The position numbers and the translations under genes are program-made. Under the pieces are notes generated by a model. The model did not search any database. It saw only the letters and a list, made by a program, of their open reading frames with translations, and was not told where the DNA came from. A DNA stretch of 64,000 bases from Owenia fusiformis (Eukaryota > Annelida > Polychaeta > Sabellida > Oweniidae), in contig CAIIXF020000008.1 in the NCBI GenBank assembly GCA_903813345.2, forward strand, positions 21,498,822 through 21,562,821. Direction: 5' to 3'. Each line of letters begins with the position of its first letter. Position 1 is the first letter of the stretch. This document shows positions 1 through 12,545 of this stretch, one piece after another.

Positions 1-648
1 GAAAGGACAGTTGGTATCTTTCAAACACGCCAGAGGTTGTCTCTAGAGGGTGGGCCCTAAATGTATGTAAATGTATGCAAAATGGTCGCCATTTTTGTCT
101 TGTGAAATTCACTTGTGGCCCGTTTGATCTAAAAGGAAAAGTAGATTACTCCAGGAACTTTATCTATGGGGAAATAACGCGGAACACTATAATTTTAGAG
201 AAATTCAGTTTTTATTTCAAGAACTTTGTGTAATTGATCTGATGCATTAGATTAAAACATTGAACAATTCCTTTTTGGTGAAAACGAGGTCAATGACTGA
301 AAAAGTATGTTGAATATCACCAAAACATATATATACTTTTTGAGAAACTGAATGGATCTACAAGATAAATTAACTAATCTTCATGGTCAGAAAATAGTCA
401 TAATCTCGCCTATTTGCAAAATGGTCGCCATTTTTGTCTTGCGAAATTCACTTGTGGCCCATTTCCTAGCTTTACAAATAATTTCAGGTGTCCTGCATTG
501 TAAAAAGCAATGTCACTGTAAAGAGTAGTTGTATGAAATAATTTTGTTAAAAAAAAGCTGCAAAAATTACATCCATTTTTCTTATTTTCTGCCATTTTAG
601 CCATCATTCACTTTTGAGCAACACTATGTGAGCCCAGCACCCACGGTA
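1..648. repeat. Noncoding; direct repeat of a short AT-rich unit
   Basis: No gene is supported here. A segment of about 50 bp beginning with gcaaaatggtcgccattttt occurs twice in direct orientation, near 78-130 and 415-470, with only a few differences. This marks the stretch as dispersed-repeat DNA. The core aaaatggcc recurs in other repeats of the window (4440, 14810, 20430), so it belongs to a larger family of degenerate repeats. Confidence 0.5.
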
Positions 649-875
649 CTATTTTTTACTGTTTAGTTCTAAAATGTAAGATTTGTAAATGCTGTAGGCA
701 ACTATACTTGTAAAATAATTGAAAAAATTAGTTTGAGAGTCTTGGCCATTATAAACAATTATTATTTTTCTATAGGAAATATTGAGACAACATATGTTGT
801 ATATAAATTTCCATATATCCTTTGACAAACAACATTCAAATAGAATATGTTTCAAATCACATAAGTGATTGCAAA
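649..875 (-). pseudogene. LINE reverse-transcriptase C-terminal remnant (zf-RVT-like)
   Basis: The minus-strand frame that ends at 649 reads C-x2-L-C-D-L-K-H-I-L-F-E-C followed about 8 residues later by W-K-F-I. This is the Cys-His-Cys plus Trp pattern of the zinc-finger segment at the C-terminus of many non-LTR reverse transcriptases. Only about 70 residues remain. No RT core is present, and the frame is cut at its 5' side by the DNA element that begins at 878. It is probably a dead fragment whose upstream part was lost or displaced by that insertion. The family assignment is by motif only. Confidence 0.5.
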
Positions 876-877
876 TA

Positions 878-2662
878 CAGTAAAACCTGTCTAATCCGAA
901 CACCCATGGGACCAGCCAAAAGCGTTCAAATTGGCAGGTGTTCAAATTTCAAGGATTTTGTTGGTCAGGGGGGGGATTTTCATTATTCAGTGCACTATAT
1001 TGAACACTAAATACTAAGTCAGAAAACAATACATGTTGTTAATGAGTTAATTCTACAATAGGCCTATAGCCTATATGCTATGTTTTATTTATATTTTGAA
1101 CAATTTCATCATTTTAGTAAAAATAACTCTTATATTTTGGCAAAAACTTTGTAATACACTGTAAAAGTATATGATAGTCTCGTACGAAATCTCATGCTTA
1201 TCAAATGGCTTATCCCATATTATGGTTATATAGCACTGCTTTACTTTTGCTTGAAAAAGTCCTTCATTGTTGTTTGTTTCTTGGCACTTTTAGCATTAGC
1301 AATATTTGAGTAGATATCCTCAAGTAAAAATAATTTTTCATGAGTGTTCATTCGAGATGATGTATAATCCTTCAAAATATCAAGGGCATTCAGGATGTCA
1401 GATGTATGCAAATATTACAAAGTTGAATTTTTTCTCCTTCTCGTGATATAATCGTGTCTGCAAATGGCGTCTGTGTTGTCTTTGTGATTATGAAACATTT
1501 ACTGATTGAATCTTAGCTATCATAACAGACCCATGGGATATAAAACAGTTAAAGGGTTCCGATAAGCATCCCGTATAAAAACAATATGGCGGCTCCAGGC
1601 GAATCAACTGGATCAGTCCATTTTTAAGAAATAAGGGGAGTTCTGTAAAATCCAGTTTATTGAAATTGTCTTTGAGATAAAGTAATCCGTTTATAATGAT
1701 TTTGAAAACGTTATACATGGATTGATTGCGTTCAAACAGTACATTTACAATAGCCAATATAAATCCTTGTATTAGAACTGCTTTGTTTCATTTGTAGGAT
1801 ATTTCATATGCCAAGCTGTGTGCTATTACGTTATGGGGAAATTTAGATGCCAATTTTTCCTTATTATACACAAATAGAAGATCCTGAAACTTCACCCATA
1901 AATTTGGAATTTATTTGTCAAAATAAAAATCACCCTTTTATAAATGTGTGACGATCTATAATATACTTATGCTATATAACAGTTAGAGGTGTTGACACAA
2001 CGACATCGAACCTGTGAACCCTTGAGTATTTTTCCGGGATTGGGCCTTTTATACTAAACGGTGAGCAACACCAGAAACGAGCGTTCGATTTGCTAAACGA
2101 TATGCGTCACCCTTTAAGACCTGTTCATAATCCAAACCAATTATCTCCCAGACTCTCACCTTTCTCTTAATCCAAATCAAAAACATCCAGGTAATTTCCA
2201 ATAATGATAAATAATTTATCTTCTTGATTCACACCTTTCTCTTAATCCAAAAATAAAACATTCAGTTCTTTTCTAATAGGATAAACCAATTAACTCCTGT
2301 ATTCACACCTTTCCAAAACCTCCTGTTGTTTTCCACAAATTAGGGATGTCACTGAGACTAAATAAGTTAATTAGGACAATTGGTTCTTTGATTACATTTG
2401 TAAAGATAAATAACAACTATAACATTGACTCAATATCTGGCTTTAATTGAAATGTCCAGACATTTGATTTCTGATAAAAATGTTCAGATTAGACAGGTCA
2501 CTTTTTCAAATCTGGTTGTTTACTGTTCAAATTAGGAGGTGTTCAGATTTCAAGGTTTTTTTAACATGGGAGTCAATGTGAGGAAAAAATGGGACCGAAA
2601 AAAGGTGTTCAAATTGGAAGGTGTTCGGATTAGCCAGGTGTTCAGATATACAGGTTCTACTG
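878..2662. mobile_element. Non-autonomous DNA transposon, pogo/Tigger-like TIRs, TA TSD
   Basis: The left end starts CAGTAAAACCTGTCTAATCC and the right end closes with the imperfect inverse (…ACAGGTTCTACTG). TA dinucleotides flank both ends (876-877 and 2663-2664). Both termini also carry internal short repeats of the type gtgttcaaatt / gtgttcggatt. No transposase frame is visible in the 1.79 kb interior. The interior includes about three imperfect units near 2090-2340 built on cacctttctcttaatccaaa. CAGT-starting inverted repeats and a TA duplication are typical of pogo/Tigger elements in the Tc1/mariner superfamily. Related shorter copies lie at 18205-18809 and 25950-26120, with fragments near 13165-13340 and 47930-48080. 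Confidence 0.75.
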
Positions 2663-4255
2663 TACTACAATGATAATAATTTGTTATACCATAGATAAAT
2701 AAGTCAGTAAAACCAGGAAGTATATTGTTAATTAGTTTGAAATTAAAATTGGCAATTTTTATTTTGTATTTTTTGTCTTTAACTTTGATGATCTTGCTAA
2801 TAAAAAAAATTGACCATCTATTTTACCTTTATTTGTTATACAAAAATAGAATTATTATGTAAGTAACATATAGGTTTTGATATGAATAAGCGTCCATATA
2901 CATTCATCCTTATACTCATAGCATCTTTCTGTTTCACCTGAAACATGTCAGGGCTGAGAAGATTTGAGATGTCATTGTTTATCATGATGATACAGTACAG
3001 TATATTATTTGATTTGAAAGCTACACTGCAGTGTTACTATAACACACCAGGAATATAAATAAAATAAATTATTACATAATGTTATCAGGAGGCTCCAAGG
3101 CAAATGCGAATGTCTATGAATGCAAGTAAAGGTAAACTATAATCAAAATGAATGACATGTGAACATATTAACAGACCATTTATTGCATTAAATGCTTTGA
3201 TTGACCAAAATGAATGAATATAATATGACAAGTAAAATTTAAAAGTGACAAATGTCACCCAACTCTTGGGAAGCCCCTGTCAGGGTACATGGCATTTCAT
3301 TAGAAAGAAAATGAAAATGGCCTATAATTCTAAATGATAGACCTACTCCATGTTGCAATGTTACAATCTGTTAGAGTCATGTACGATAATGAAGTAGCAA
3401 TTTTTTAAAATGCTGTTTTGACCCTCTAAATATATGTAGTGATATTTACCTAGTGCGTTGTTGTTGTGCTTTAGCTTTTATCATATAAGCAGGCTAACCT
3501 CAATAGCATTCAAAAGTTGTATCATACATAAAACAGTTACCTTCCTTGTTGCTGTAGCAAGATTTATGTCATTTTGTCTATTTGCTTGAATGAGTTTCTT
3601 TGTTGGTGAGAGAGTTAACGCTAACTAAAATAGTTAAAATGTTTTTGAATCTTTGGATTCTTACATGTACATGTACTTCTTTGACCTTCATTTATTTTGC
3701 CACTTTTATGTTAGAAATACAAGGATTGTCCAAAAAGTCTTGAAATTTCATCAAATTTTTATTGTTCAATTTGTTAAGTTTAAAGGAACTACAAAATGTT
3801 TTATCTTTATGCACATAATATGCACAAGGTTCTGTTTATAATGTGAAATCAGTTACTTTGGCTTTATGTTGTTTGCAAATTGATAATTTCCATTAATGGC
3901 TTTTATACTTAGTATATAACTGTACAGGGTGTCCCGAAAGTATGCCCCCCCCCCCCCCCCCCCCTAGGCAGACATACACCAATGTTCCCATAGTATGTGT
4001 CATATATCATTTTAAAGCTTTTGAATACTTTAACGGTGTTTTACCTTTCTTTATGTTCATATTTCTGACAAATAATTTACATTCATTTGTTGCCTCACTG
4101 CTTTTTTTTCCTGACTATGCCACTGGTCTCAGCAAGGTTGCTTATGGTCCTGTAATTTTATATATGCTTAAAGAAAGGATGAAACAAGATGTGAAAATTG
4201 TAAAATATCTTCTCCTGAACAAAACTGTTTGAATGGCCCTAATATGTGTATAATT
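2663..4255. other. Intergenic or intronic AT-rich DNA, no gene seen
   Basis: No exon could be supported. About 100 bp at 2900-3000 is repeated in inverted orientation at about 8990-9100. A C-homopolymer of about 24 bases lies at 3939-3964, directly after the motif gggtgtcccgaaagtatg, which looks like the end of a DNA element. The stretch may be an intron of the MyTH4-FERM gene that starts at 5366, because that gene's upstream exons are not in view. Confidence 0.4.
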
Positions 4256-5080
4256 ATCCCAACAAACGAAGTTCTGTAGGGATATAGTGAAGCCCTCCGT
4301 CCGTCAGTCAGTCAGTCAGTCCGTCAGTCAGTCAGTCAGTCCGTCCATCTGTCCGGAAGATAACTCGAATACTAGTCGACAGATTTTCTTCATATTTGGT
4401 GGAAAGATGTATATTGGTGAATGAATTTACGCAAAAAATCTTTTTTCAAGATGGCCGCCAGTCTAAAAATGGCGGGAATTTTTCGCAAAAATCTTATGTT
4501 TTTCATTTTAAACCAAAATAATAAATATTATTATTTGATACTACAACATCTATCTATTTCACATATATCCCGGGTTTTTCACCCTGACCCCCAGGGGCCG
4601 TAAATGGCGGGTTGGGAAAACAGGAATTTGCATTAATTTTGAGATGTTTTTGAAGTATAGCTTTATTATACTCAAATGAAAGGCAATTTAGAGTAGATTG
4701 CAAATATTGTAGCATTTTTCTGATTCGGGCCTCAAAAAATTCAAAATGGCCGCCTAATGCAGGATTTCGCAATTATTTTATGATCTCTTAAAAGTATGGC
4801 TATATTATACTCAAATTGAAGGAATGTCAGAGTAGATCACAATTGTGGCATTGTTTTTTTCTGATTTGCGCCTCTGAAAATTCAAAATGGCTGACTAGAG
4901 CAGAAATTCGCCATTACTTAGAGTTATCTTTAAAATCTGGTTACATGATACTACAATTATTTAAAATATTTATTGAAGGTAAGAGTAGAAGGTCAATATT
5001 ACATTGTGACTGTACAGATTGATGATTTATATATAGTGTTCGTTGGGATTTGCTACTCCGTGGAGTTGCCGTTTTCTAGT
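4256..5080. mobile_element. Short-TIR repeat element with CAGT/CCGT microsatellite
   Basis: It starts atcccaacaaacgaa and ends ttcgttgggat (5039-5049), a short imperfect terminal inverted repeat, followed by ttgctactccgtggag. Just inside the left end is a (cagt)n/(ccgt)n microsatellite (4300-4345). The interior consists of three degenerate units built on caaaatggccgcc. A reverse-orientation relative lies at about 27455-27960 and shares the ctccacggagtagcaaatccc end, the ggacggacgg tract and the ctatatccc block. No coding capacity is seen. Confidence 0.6.
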
Positions 5081-5365
5081 TATAATTTTCTAATACAGGT
5101 TTGATTGAGCTGAAGGTCGACAGCAGAGTCCAGAGTGTAAAATGTTGGAAGAAGTATTTCAATAAACCTGACTATGTTTTCCTTATCATCCCAAATTCAA
5201 TATCTGAAAAAAGATCTGAGATATCTGAATGCATATAAAAGATATTGAAGATTTAATATTAAAAATGACCGAGCGTGTTCATTTCAGAAGTATTGCTTAA
5301 TACTTTCTAAAAACCTAAACATTTTAATTGCATGTGTAAACTCCTTTAATGCTATGTGTTTGCAG

Positions 5366-8300
5366 TGTCTTCACCGTATTGTTGCCAAGGGCAACCGTCG
5401 TCACCCACCAAGTAGTCACGAGATAGTCTTTGTCACTGCACGGAAGCCGATTGAAGAAACCATACATTTCATTGATGGCCAGAAACGAATTATGGAGTTT
5501 GATTCTGCAACTACTTCTGGAGAAGTAAGTTTTTTCAGGGCTTTTACAATAAGGACCTATGATCATAGCAGGAATATATTTAACCGAACATTATCATTAT
5601 TTTATTATTTAAAATCTTTTCAACTTTTAAGAGACGCTCGGTTAACTTGGTTGAGATAACTTTTTTAATGTTTCAAAATGACTTATTATTAAATTCCTGA
5701 TATGCAAGTTTTTACTACTACACAGAATTTACTAAGAAAAGTTGGATAACTCTTGTATTTATTTATAATGGGGTTAAATGAGTTTAGTCTAAAGTAAATC
5801 AATAAACTTGTGCATGATTAAAGGATATCAGCACTACAACAGTATTTGCATGTAGAGATAGTATCCAAATTACAAAAACATTTTTAAAGAAATTCATCAT
5901 TTGGTTTTTGTTCATTGTCAAAAGAGTATTATGTTGAACCTTTTTTAACACTTCTCAATGCATAAAATAGGATGTCATGTGTTGTATAAGTATGACCGTT
6001 AAATCTGCATTGGTGGCTTTCATACCATCACATTTTAAACTGCAATAAAAATCAGAAAAGTTAATAAAAACTCCTTTATTTGGTATTGGGGTAAATATCA
6101 AAATACATGTACCAAGGGAAGGATATTCATATTCAAGTTTTATGTAGCAAAATGTGTTTTGGTATAATGCATCTAGATGTATTTAGATTTGTATTGGATT
6201 TATGATGTTACACTTTGCAGGCAGTAGTTTGTAAACAAATTTCCAGCACTGGAATCCAATATATAGGCTAGGTGGCATAATTTTCTTTATTGGCCAATAT
6301 TATAATGATAAAATCCCTATACATGTATTTGTAGATCCTGAAACAGGTGAAAGCAAAGATGGGTGTGAAAGGTGATTCACATGGTTTCTCAGTGTATGAG
6401 GTCTGTGCTGATGTGGAACGTAATATGAGACCAGATGATAAGCTGGCAGATGCCATGTATCAGTATGAACGATGGACTGACAATGGGAAAGCAGGGAAAC
6501 TGAGATTTACATTAAAGGTAAGAAGATAGATCGTCAAAAGGAGCAATATGTGCCATTGGTTCAGTGTCTTTATTGTGGTATAATCATTCATTTGAAAACA
6601 AATTGTGGCTATTATATATCAGTCAGTTGAGCTAGATCATCACTTCATAATGGAACACTTTTTCAATATTTTTATTTTTCGTTAAAGATGGAAGATATAC
6701 ATTGTAAGCAATTGTTGTCAGATCCATTTTTATCAGAACATATTAACTATTGATTTTCTTAAAGATACTTGTATAGTTTGATGGACATACATAGCTAAAG
6801 GTTTCTGAAAAAACATTTTTTTCCAAAGGTTGACTCTACTTTGGGTTTTGCACCATATGATTTGTATCTCCTCATGTTGCATTTTGTTGAAATTCTTGCA
6901 GAAGCGACTGTTTGTGGACCCAATTATAAACACCCAAGACCCAAAGGAATGTGATTTAGTGCACCACCAACTGGTCTCAGATATATTTGAGCAGAAGATA
7001 CCATTATCAAAGTCTGATGCAGTTCAACTCAGTGCATTACGTGCTCAGGCAGAGCATGGAGACATTTCTCTTAGCGATACATGTGATTATTATTCTGTGA
7101 TGCGGATTCTACCTAGGAGTCTCCGAGAAACCATAGATACATCTGAAATTGAGGCTATACATCAGTCATTAGAGGGCACCGAACCTCGCAAGGCTGTTTT
7201 GTCATTTATTGACCTGTTAAGTAAATCCTGGCCATTAAGAGGGGCAGCAGTGTTTGAGATAAAGGTAGGAGTTTTTTAACAGGTTTAAAGGCCCTGTGTA
7301 ACTGTTAGACTTATAGGGCCTTAAAACAAACAAGTCATTCCATAACAAGAGCTCGCAAGTGACATTACATAAAATATGATTCAGAAATCTTTAATAGAAT
7401 GTGTAATGCCTGAATGAATTCAATTTATAAAAAATATGGTGATTTCATGACTTCATTGATAGTTATGGATAGAGACTAGCAGTTATGTTTTTATGAAACT
7501 ACACTGTTGCCAAAATATATTGCAGCACCTCCAGTTTGTTTCTATGTTTATATAGCAGACAGATTACTCCAAGGTGCCTAACAATGTCTGGCTGGCAGTT
7601 AACCAGACTGGCCTCCATTTAATGGAAATCAAAGGAGCAGTAAGTCCATCACTTTATTATAATATCTGAAATAATGTTATATTTCCTCTTAGTCTTATTT
7701 TGTTATTTAGTATACAAGAGTATATCTTTAATAGTACCATATATGTACATTTAGCCAGCAGATTTTCTATCTGTTCACTTGTGGATTTGTGTCAAGAATT
7801 TGAAAAAATATCCTATCTCTTGATTTTGATCGAGTTACCATCTTCAGGTAGAATTCTCTCTGGCTTTAACATTATCTCTCCAATTATTGTAAAAAATATG
7901 ACTTGTGTTATCCAGAAAGTGTACAAATCCATTCCATACAGCATTATAAGCAGCCACAGGGCCTCCTTACAAGGGCTGTGTATTACAGTGAAAACTACAA
8001 AGAAAGAATCAAAACATGAGTTCATGACATCTCAGGTAAAACTAATACATGCCAGCCTCAGCCTTCTACTTGTATACTCATTCTATCCCCTGCCTATTAT
8101 AATTCGGCTAGATTAATTGATGTAATGCTTTGCATCCAGCCTATGTTTGGAGTTGTCATGAGTTTTTGATAACATGTATTGATACATACCACATATAGAT
8201 CAAAATGACAGTAATTGGTTTCGCGGCAGTGTTGGGTTACATGTCTATGGTTAATATTTAAAGTGATATTCCTTTTGTTTGATATCCATGTCATATTCAT

Positions 8301-8509
8301 GATGATGTCTATTCAAATGATTGTGTTAAATATTAAGATAGGAATTATTACATTTTCAGGGTTCTCAAATATCTCATCTCATAGATGATTATAAAGCAGT
8401 AGTGGGATCAACACGTTTAAAAGATGGCACTGCTGCATCACTGGCCAGTGTTAGTCTTAGTAGCAGTGCATCATCATGTACTCCAGAGTTTGCAATAAAC
8501 AAACTATGA
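5366..8509 (+). CDS. MyTH4-FERM domain protein, C-terminal exons (unconventional myosin or PLEKHH-like), 5' partial
   Basis: Six exons: 5366-5524, 6335-6517, 6902-7264, 7556-7639, 7916-8035, 8360-8509 (stop TGA 8507-8509). All introns are GT-AG and phase 0, giving 352 visible residues. The first exon reads from the end of a MyTH4 domain (CLHRIVAKGNRRHPPS) into FERM lobe F1. Exons 2-3 continue through F1 and the helical F2 (LSALRAQAEHGD), ending at FEIK. Exons 4-6 form the PH-like F3 lobe (NNVWLAVNQTGLHLMEIKGA, then KHEFMTSQ and ISHLIDDY), followed by a short Ser-rich tail. MyTH4-FERM modules bind microtubules and cargo in the tails of myosins VII, X and XV and in PLEKHH proteins. I cannot choose between these without the upstream motor or PH domains. 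The upstream exons lie left of the window or beyond a long intron. Confidence 0.85.
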
Positions 8510-9740
8510 CACCACAATCTACAATCGGCACCGCGGTCAAAATCAAAAAACTATGACACCTCAGTCAACAAACTATGACAAAACAAACTATGCCACCCCA
8601 GTCAACAAACTATGACACAACAAACTATGACACAACAAACTATGACACCATAAACATAGGCAAGAAGCAAGAACACAAAATTCAACAAGTTATGATATCA
8701 TACTGAACATGACATCAAACTGTGATATTAATGTGAATAAACCATGACATCATAAATCTGATGACAATGACACAATTTACAAACAATGACACGCTATAAC
8801 ATCAGAAACTACTGCTCTATGACACATTGTCAAGTATAATCATAATTACGCATGAAATTAGTCATGCTTTGAAATTCTAAATCAATAAAGATTTGGTGAG
8901 ACACATGAATGCAATGAAGAATGATATAAGAGCACATGCATATGGCACTCGGCTTTACATAGCATCCAGTATTAGGTTCAAAGACATGTGCAATGATATA
9001 CTGTATGTATGTGCTTTAAGTCAACATGATAAACCATGACATCTCATTTCTGTTCAGCCTTGAGATGTTTCAGGTGAAACAGAAAGATGCTATGAGTATC
9101 AGAATGGCTTTAAGTAATAAAACCCAAATTTTAATAGTAAATGTTGTAAGTTATTACTTACACTAAATTTAAGTCATTTTACTATATGAAAATCTTATCT
9201 TTGGCAAAACTGAATTGAGAAATTTGTAAAGTGATATTTGTTAGTTCAAAACAGTTATTTCTGTTGGAAGATCAAGCCTGTTTATAAGCTCCCAAGAAAT
9301 GTGGATTACATTAAACCTAAAAAAATTCAAAGTTTAAATTGTGTTTAACATCACCATCCTTCTATGATTTGGCCCCTCAACAGGATGTTCAACATAATTA
9401 ACATTGAATGGCCTGAGTATAACTGCATCTGGATCAAATGCTTTGAGATGCAACATTCTCAATCATTCTGAGTCAACTTTTCATGACATTATGATTCATG
9501 AGACTCCATTTTAGCTATGCAGAGGGACTATTCTTCAGAGAGTATAAGCTGTGGATACTGTTTGTAATGTTTTATGATGTTGCAAACTGAAAATGTGTGG
9601 ATATTTGAGTTTAACTGTAATGTTTTATTCAGTAATTTGAGTATAGAATTACATGATATGAATCATTTCTCTAGTTATTGGACTGTGTTCAGAAATTGAG
9701 AATCATATCATATAGTTTTTATAGTTTAAGTTACAATATT
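8510..9740 (+). other. Probable 3' UTR and downstream flank of the MyTH4-FERM gene, with acaaactatgaca repeats
   Basis: From about 8495 to 8660 there are six or more imperfect copies of aacaaactatgacacc, and the stop codon itself lies in the first copy. Diluted versions (catgacatc, aatgacac) continue to about 8800. Possible polyadenylation signals (aataaa) occur at about 8883 and 9117. About 100 bp at 8990-9100 is the inverse of 2900-3000. No other gene is seen. Confidence 0.5.
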
Positions 9741-9743
9741 TTT

Positions 9744-10115
9744 AATTAGAAATATAGACCGAAGAGCAGAGGTACATGTAATATTGTCGAATACACCCCA
9801 CAAGGGTAGGCACAAACCTTTTCTGTACCCTGAACGACCAAAGGGAGTGAGAAGTTCGAAAGCTTTTGTGCCTAGCCCTAAAGGGTGTATTCGACGATAT
9901 TACACCTGCTCTGAGGTCTATACTACGATTCGAACATGAAAACTCACTAAAATGTTTCGAATATTCATAATGGTCCGCCATTACTACAGCCTGTCGTTAT
10001 GACATCACACATTACACGTATTACCAGGGGTATTGTTCGCAAATAAACCTTGGGTGAAATGTTGACTTTGTTAACAGTTTAAAGGAGTGAATACAGTCAT
10101 GTTCGAATTTCTAAT
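9744..10115. mobile_element. Palindromic MITE, copy 1
   Basis: The left part begins ttagaaatatagaccgaaga and contains a large imperfect hairpin. It reads gtaatattgtcgaatacacc…, then tgtgcctagccct…, then ggtgtattcgacgatattac. The right end closes with gttcgaatttctaa, so the outermost bases form a short inverted repeat (ttagaaat/atttctaa). A second copy in the opposite orientation lies at about 49439-49800. There is no coding capacity. It spans 370 bp. Confidence 0.75.
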
Positions 10116-10481
10116 ATATCTAAATGATTGTCTTTTTACAAAAATTGTTTAATTTCAAAAACAGAAGGATGTACAATAAGACATGAATTATTGAATTTCT
10201 GAACACAGTACAACTTTTCAACAATAAACATGTACATTGTTTACATTTGTATAATAAGCCTTTCTGTATATAATGGTAATATTATGTACATGTACTTCAA
10301 ATGATTTGTACTTAAATTGTTCTTTTCTTGCAAATATGATAAATAAACATTGATGACTAAACAAAATTAATGAATTAGAGTGAATTATTTTGAACTGTAG
10401 GTTATTTTTAAATGGAATACTGAGATTCATACAAAATTTTCGAACCATTTAGAAAAATATATATCAGCCTTTCTGCTAAAG

Positions 10482-11258
10482 ACAGATCAATCTGGTAGGT
10501 TCCAGTTTTCCTTTACAAACCTTATCTTATTACCAGTCCATACCTTATCTTATTACCAGTCCATATCTTATCTTATTACCAGTCCATACCTTATCTTATT
10601 ACCAGTCCATACCTTATCTTATTATCAGTCCATACCTTATCTTATTACCCATCCATACCTTATCCTATTACCAGTCCATACCTTATCCTATTACTAGTCC
10701 ATACCTTATCTTATTATCAGTCCATACCTTATCCTATTACCAGTCCATACCTTATCTTATTACCAGTCCATATCTTATCTTATTACCAGTCCATACCTTA
10801 TCTTATTACCAGTCCATATCTTATCTTACCTTATCTTATTACCAGTCCATACCTTATCTTATTACCAATCCATACCTTATCTTATTACCAGTCCATACCT
10901 TATCTTATTACCAGTCTATACCTTATCTTATTACCAGTCCATACCTTATCTTATTATCAGTCCATACCTTATCTTATTACCCATCCATACCTTATCTTAT
11001 TATCAGTCCATACCTTATCTTATTACCCATCCATACCTTATCCTATTACCAGTCCATACCTTATCCTATTACTAGTCCATACCTTATCCTATTACCAGTC
11101 CATACCTTATCTTATTACCAGTCCATACCTTAACTTATTACCAGTCCATACCTTATCTTATTACCAGTCCATACCTTATCTTATTACCAGTCCATACCTT
11201 ATCTTATTATCAGTCCATACCTTATCTTATTAGCAGTCCATACCTTAACTTATTACCA
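10482..11258. repeat. 23-bp minisatellite array 1 (about 32 copies) with a 40-bp leader
   Basis: Tandem copies of ccagtccataccttatctta plus tta (23 bp) run from about 10525 to 11258. Common variants are cc for ct and atcag or cccat for accag. A leader of about 40 bp (gatcaatctggtaggttcca…) precedes the array and recurs before array 2 at about 12536. Confidence 0.9.
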
Positions 11259-11260
11259 GT

Positions 11261-12545
11261 TTTTTTTTTTTTTTTAATATTCCAGTTTATTTCGATCAAT
11301 CATCAAATGTGTACATAAGAAAAATTGCCAAGGTTATTAGATAACATTAGCGGCAATTGTAACTATTTTGACAAAAAATATTGATTGATTAGGAAAATAC
11401 ACTGAACATTTGCAATAATATGGAATGTACTACTGTGTTTACTCTGCTTGCCCCACCCTCTACCTCAATTCTTTACCCTAGTTATTAAAAAGATCTTGAT
11501 CAAGAGCTTTAAAAGCTTGACTAGTGAAGTGAGCTGAAATCTCAATTAATTTTTCATTGACTTCAACACTTAGAGAATTGTCACCATACAAGAGAAAATC
11601 AGTTTTATTTTGGTTTGAAAAGTTTTCAAATTCACTTAAAAGATTTAAGTCTGTTAGCCCTGCAAGTAAAACATCTCTTTCATTCACAAGCAGTGGACAT
11701 TTAACCAGAAAATGCTCTGTAGTTTGAAACCTAGAACCACATGGACATTTAGGATCAGTTACTGAGACAAAGTTGTGAGAATATAGATGGCTATTCAAGA
11801 GGAGGCCAGCTCTAAGCCTATTAAAAACTATCTCAATATGTCTTGGCATAAAAATATTCATTTTCGAAGTTGATACAGAGACCAGGCTCATGCACTCTCT
11901 TACTGATTTTTTAAATCTTGAAATAGGTTGACCAACTCTGGATGTATTTGGAAGTTTATTCCATAGGGTCATGGATTTAAATAATGTGGACTTCTCACTA
12001 GACACACTAATCTGGTTTGGAATCCGATAGTCTGGCTGGGATCTTAAGTTTCTAGTATGAGTGATTTCATAGGAGCGAACTAAATCACATATGAAAGGTG
12101 GAAAACAATTAAACCGTGCTTTAAAAATAAATATTTTCAAATGTTCTTCTCTTCTAGATGCAAGAGATTTCCAATTTAGGGATGCAAATACCTTGTCAGT
12201 ACTTGATCCATGTATTGCACCAGATATCAAACAGGCTGCTCTGTAGTGTAACTTATCTAGAGCTTGGAGTTTGGTTAAGGAAGCTTTGTTGTAAATTATA
12301 TCACAATAGTCATAGTGAGGTATAAAGTAAGCATTATAAATTGTCTCAAGATGCTTGGCTGATAATTTTTTGCATAGAGCTTTCAATGGTCTGATTAAGT
12401 TGTTAATCTTTACAATTAATTGGTCGATGTGTGCATTGAAATTTAGTTTACTGTCCATGACTAATCCGAGGTGTTTATGCATTATACATTTGGGAACTTC
12501 TTCATCCCCTAAAAACAGGGGAGACTGATAAAGACAAATCAATCT
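11261..12545 (-). mobile_element. 5'-truncated LINE (non-LTR retrotransposon) with poly-A tail
   Basis: An uninterrupted minus-strand frame (11478-12542, 354 codons) encodes the C-terminal end of a non-LTR reverse transcriptase. It carries the thumb-like motif KHLGLVMDSKLNF, then NAYFIPHYDYCDIIYNKAS, RREEHLKIFIFKARF and a Cys-His cluster CPCGSRFQTTEHFLVKCPLL. The YxDD catalytic core is missing. The T-run at 11261-11277 is the poly-A tail on the minus strand, preceded by about 200 bp of 3' UTR. The same family occurs at 23995-25356. The open frame suggests a fairly recent insertion, but it cannot transpose by itself. Confidence 0.85.

Noticed and set aside
3942-4232. 96-codon frame starting with poly-Pro
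   Set aside because: The start is a C-homopolymer and the rest has no family match or splice signals.
7700-8116. 138-codon plus-strand frame as one exon
   Set aside because: Only 7916-8035 fits the FERM F3 lobe with correct acceptor, donor and phase; the rest is intron that happens to be open.
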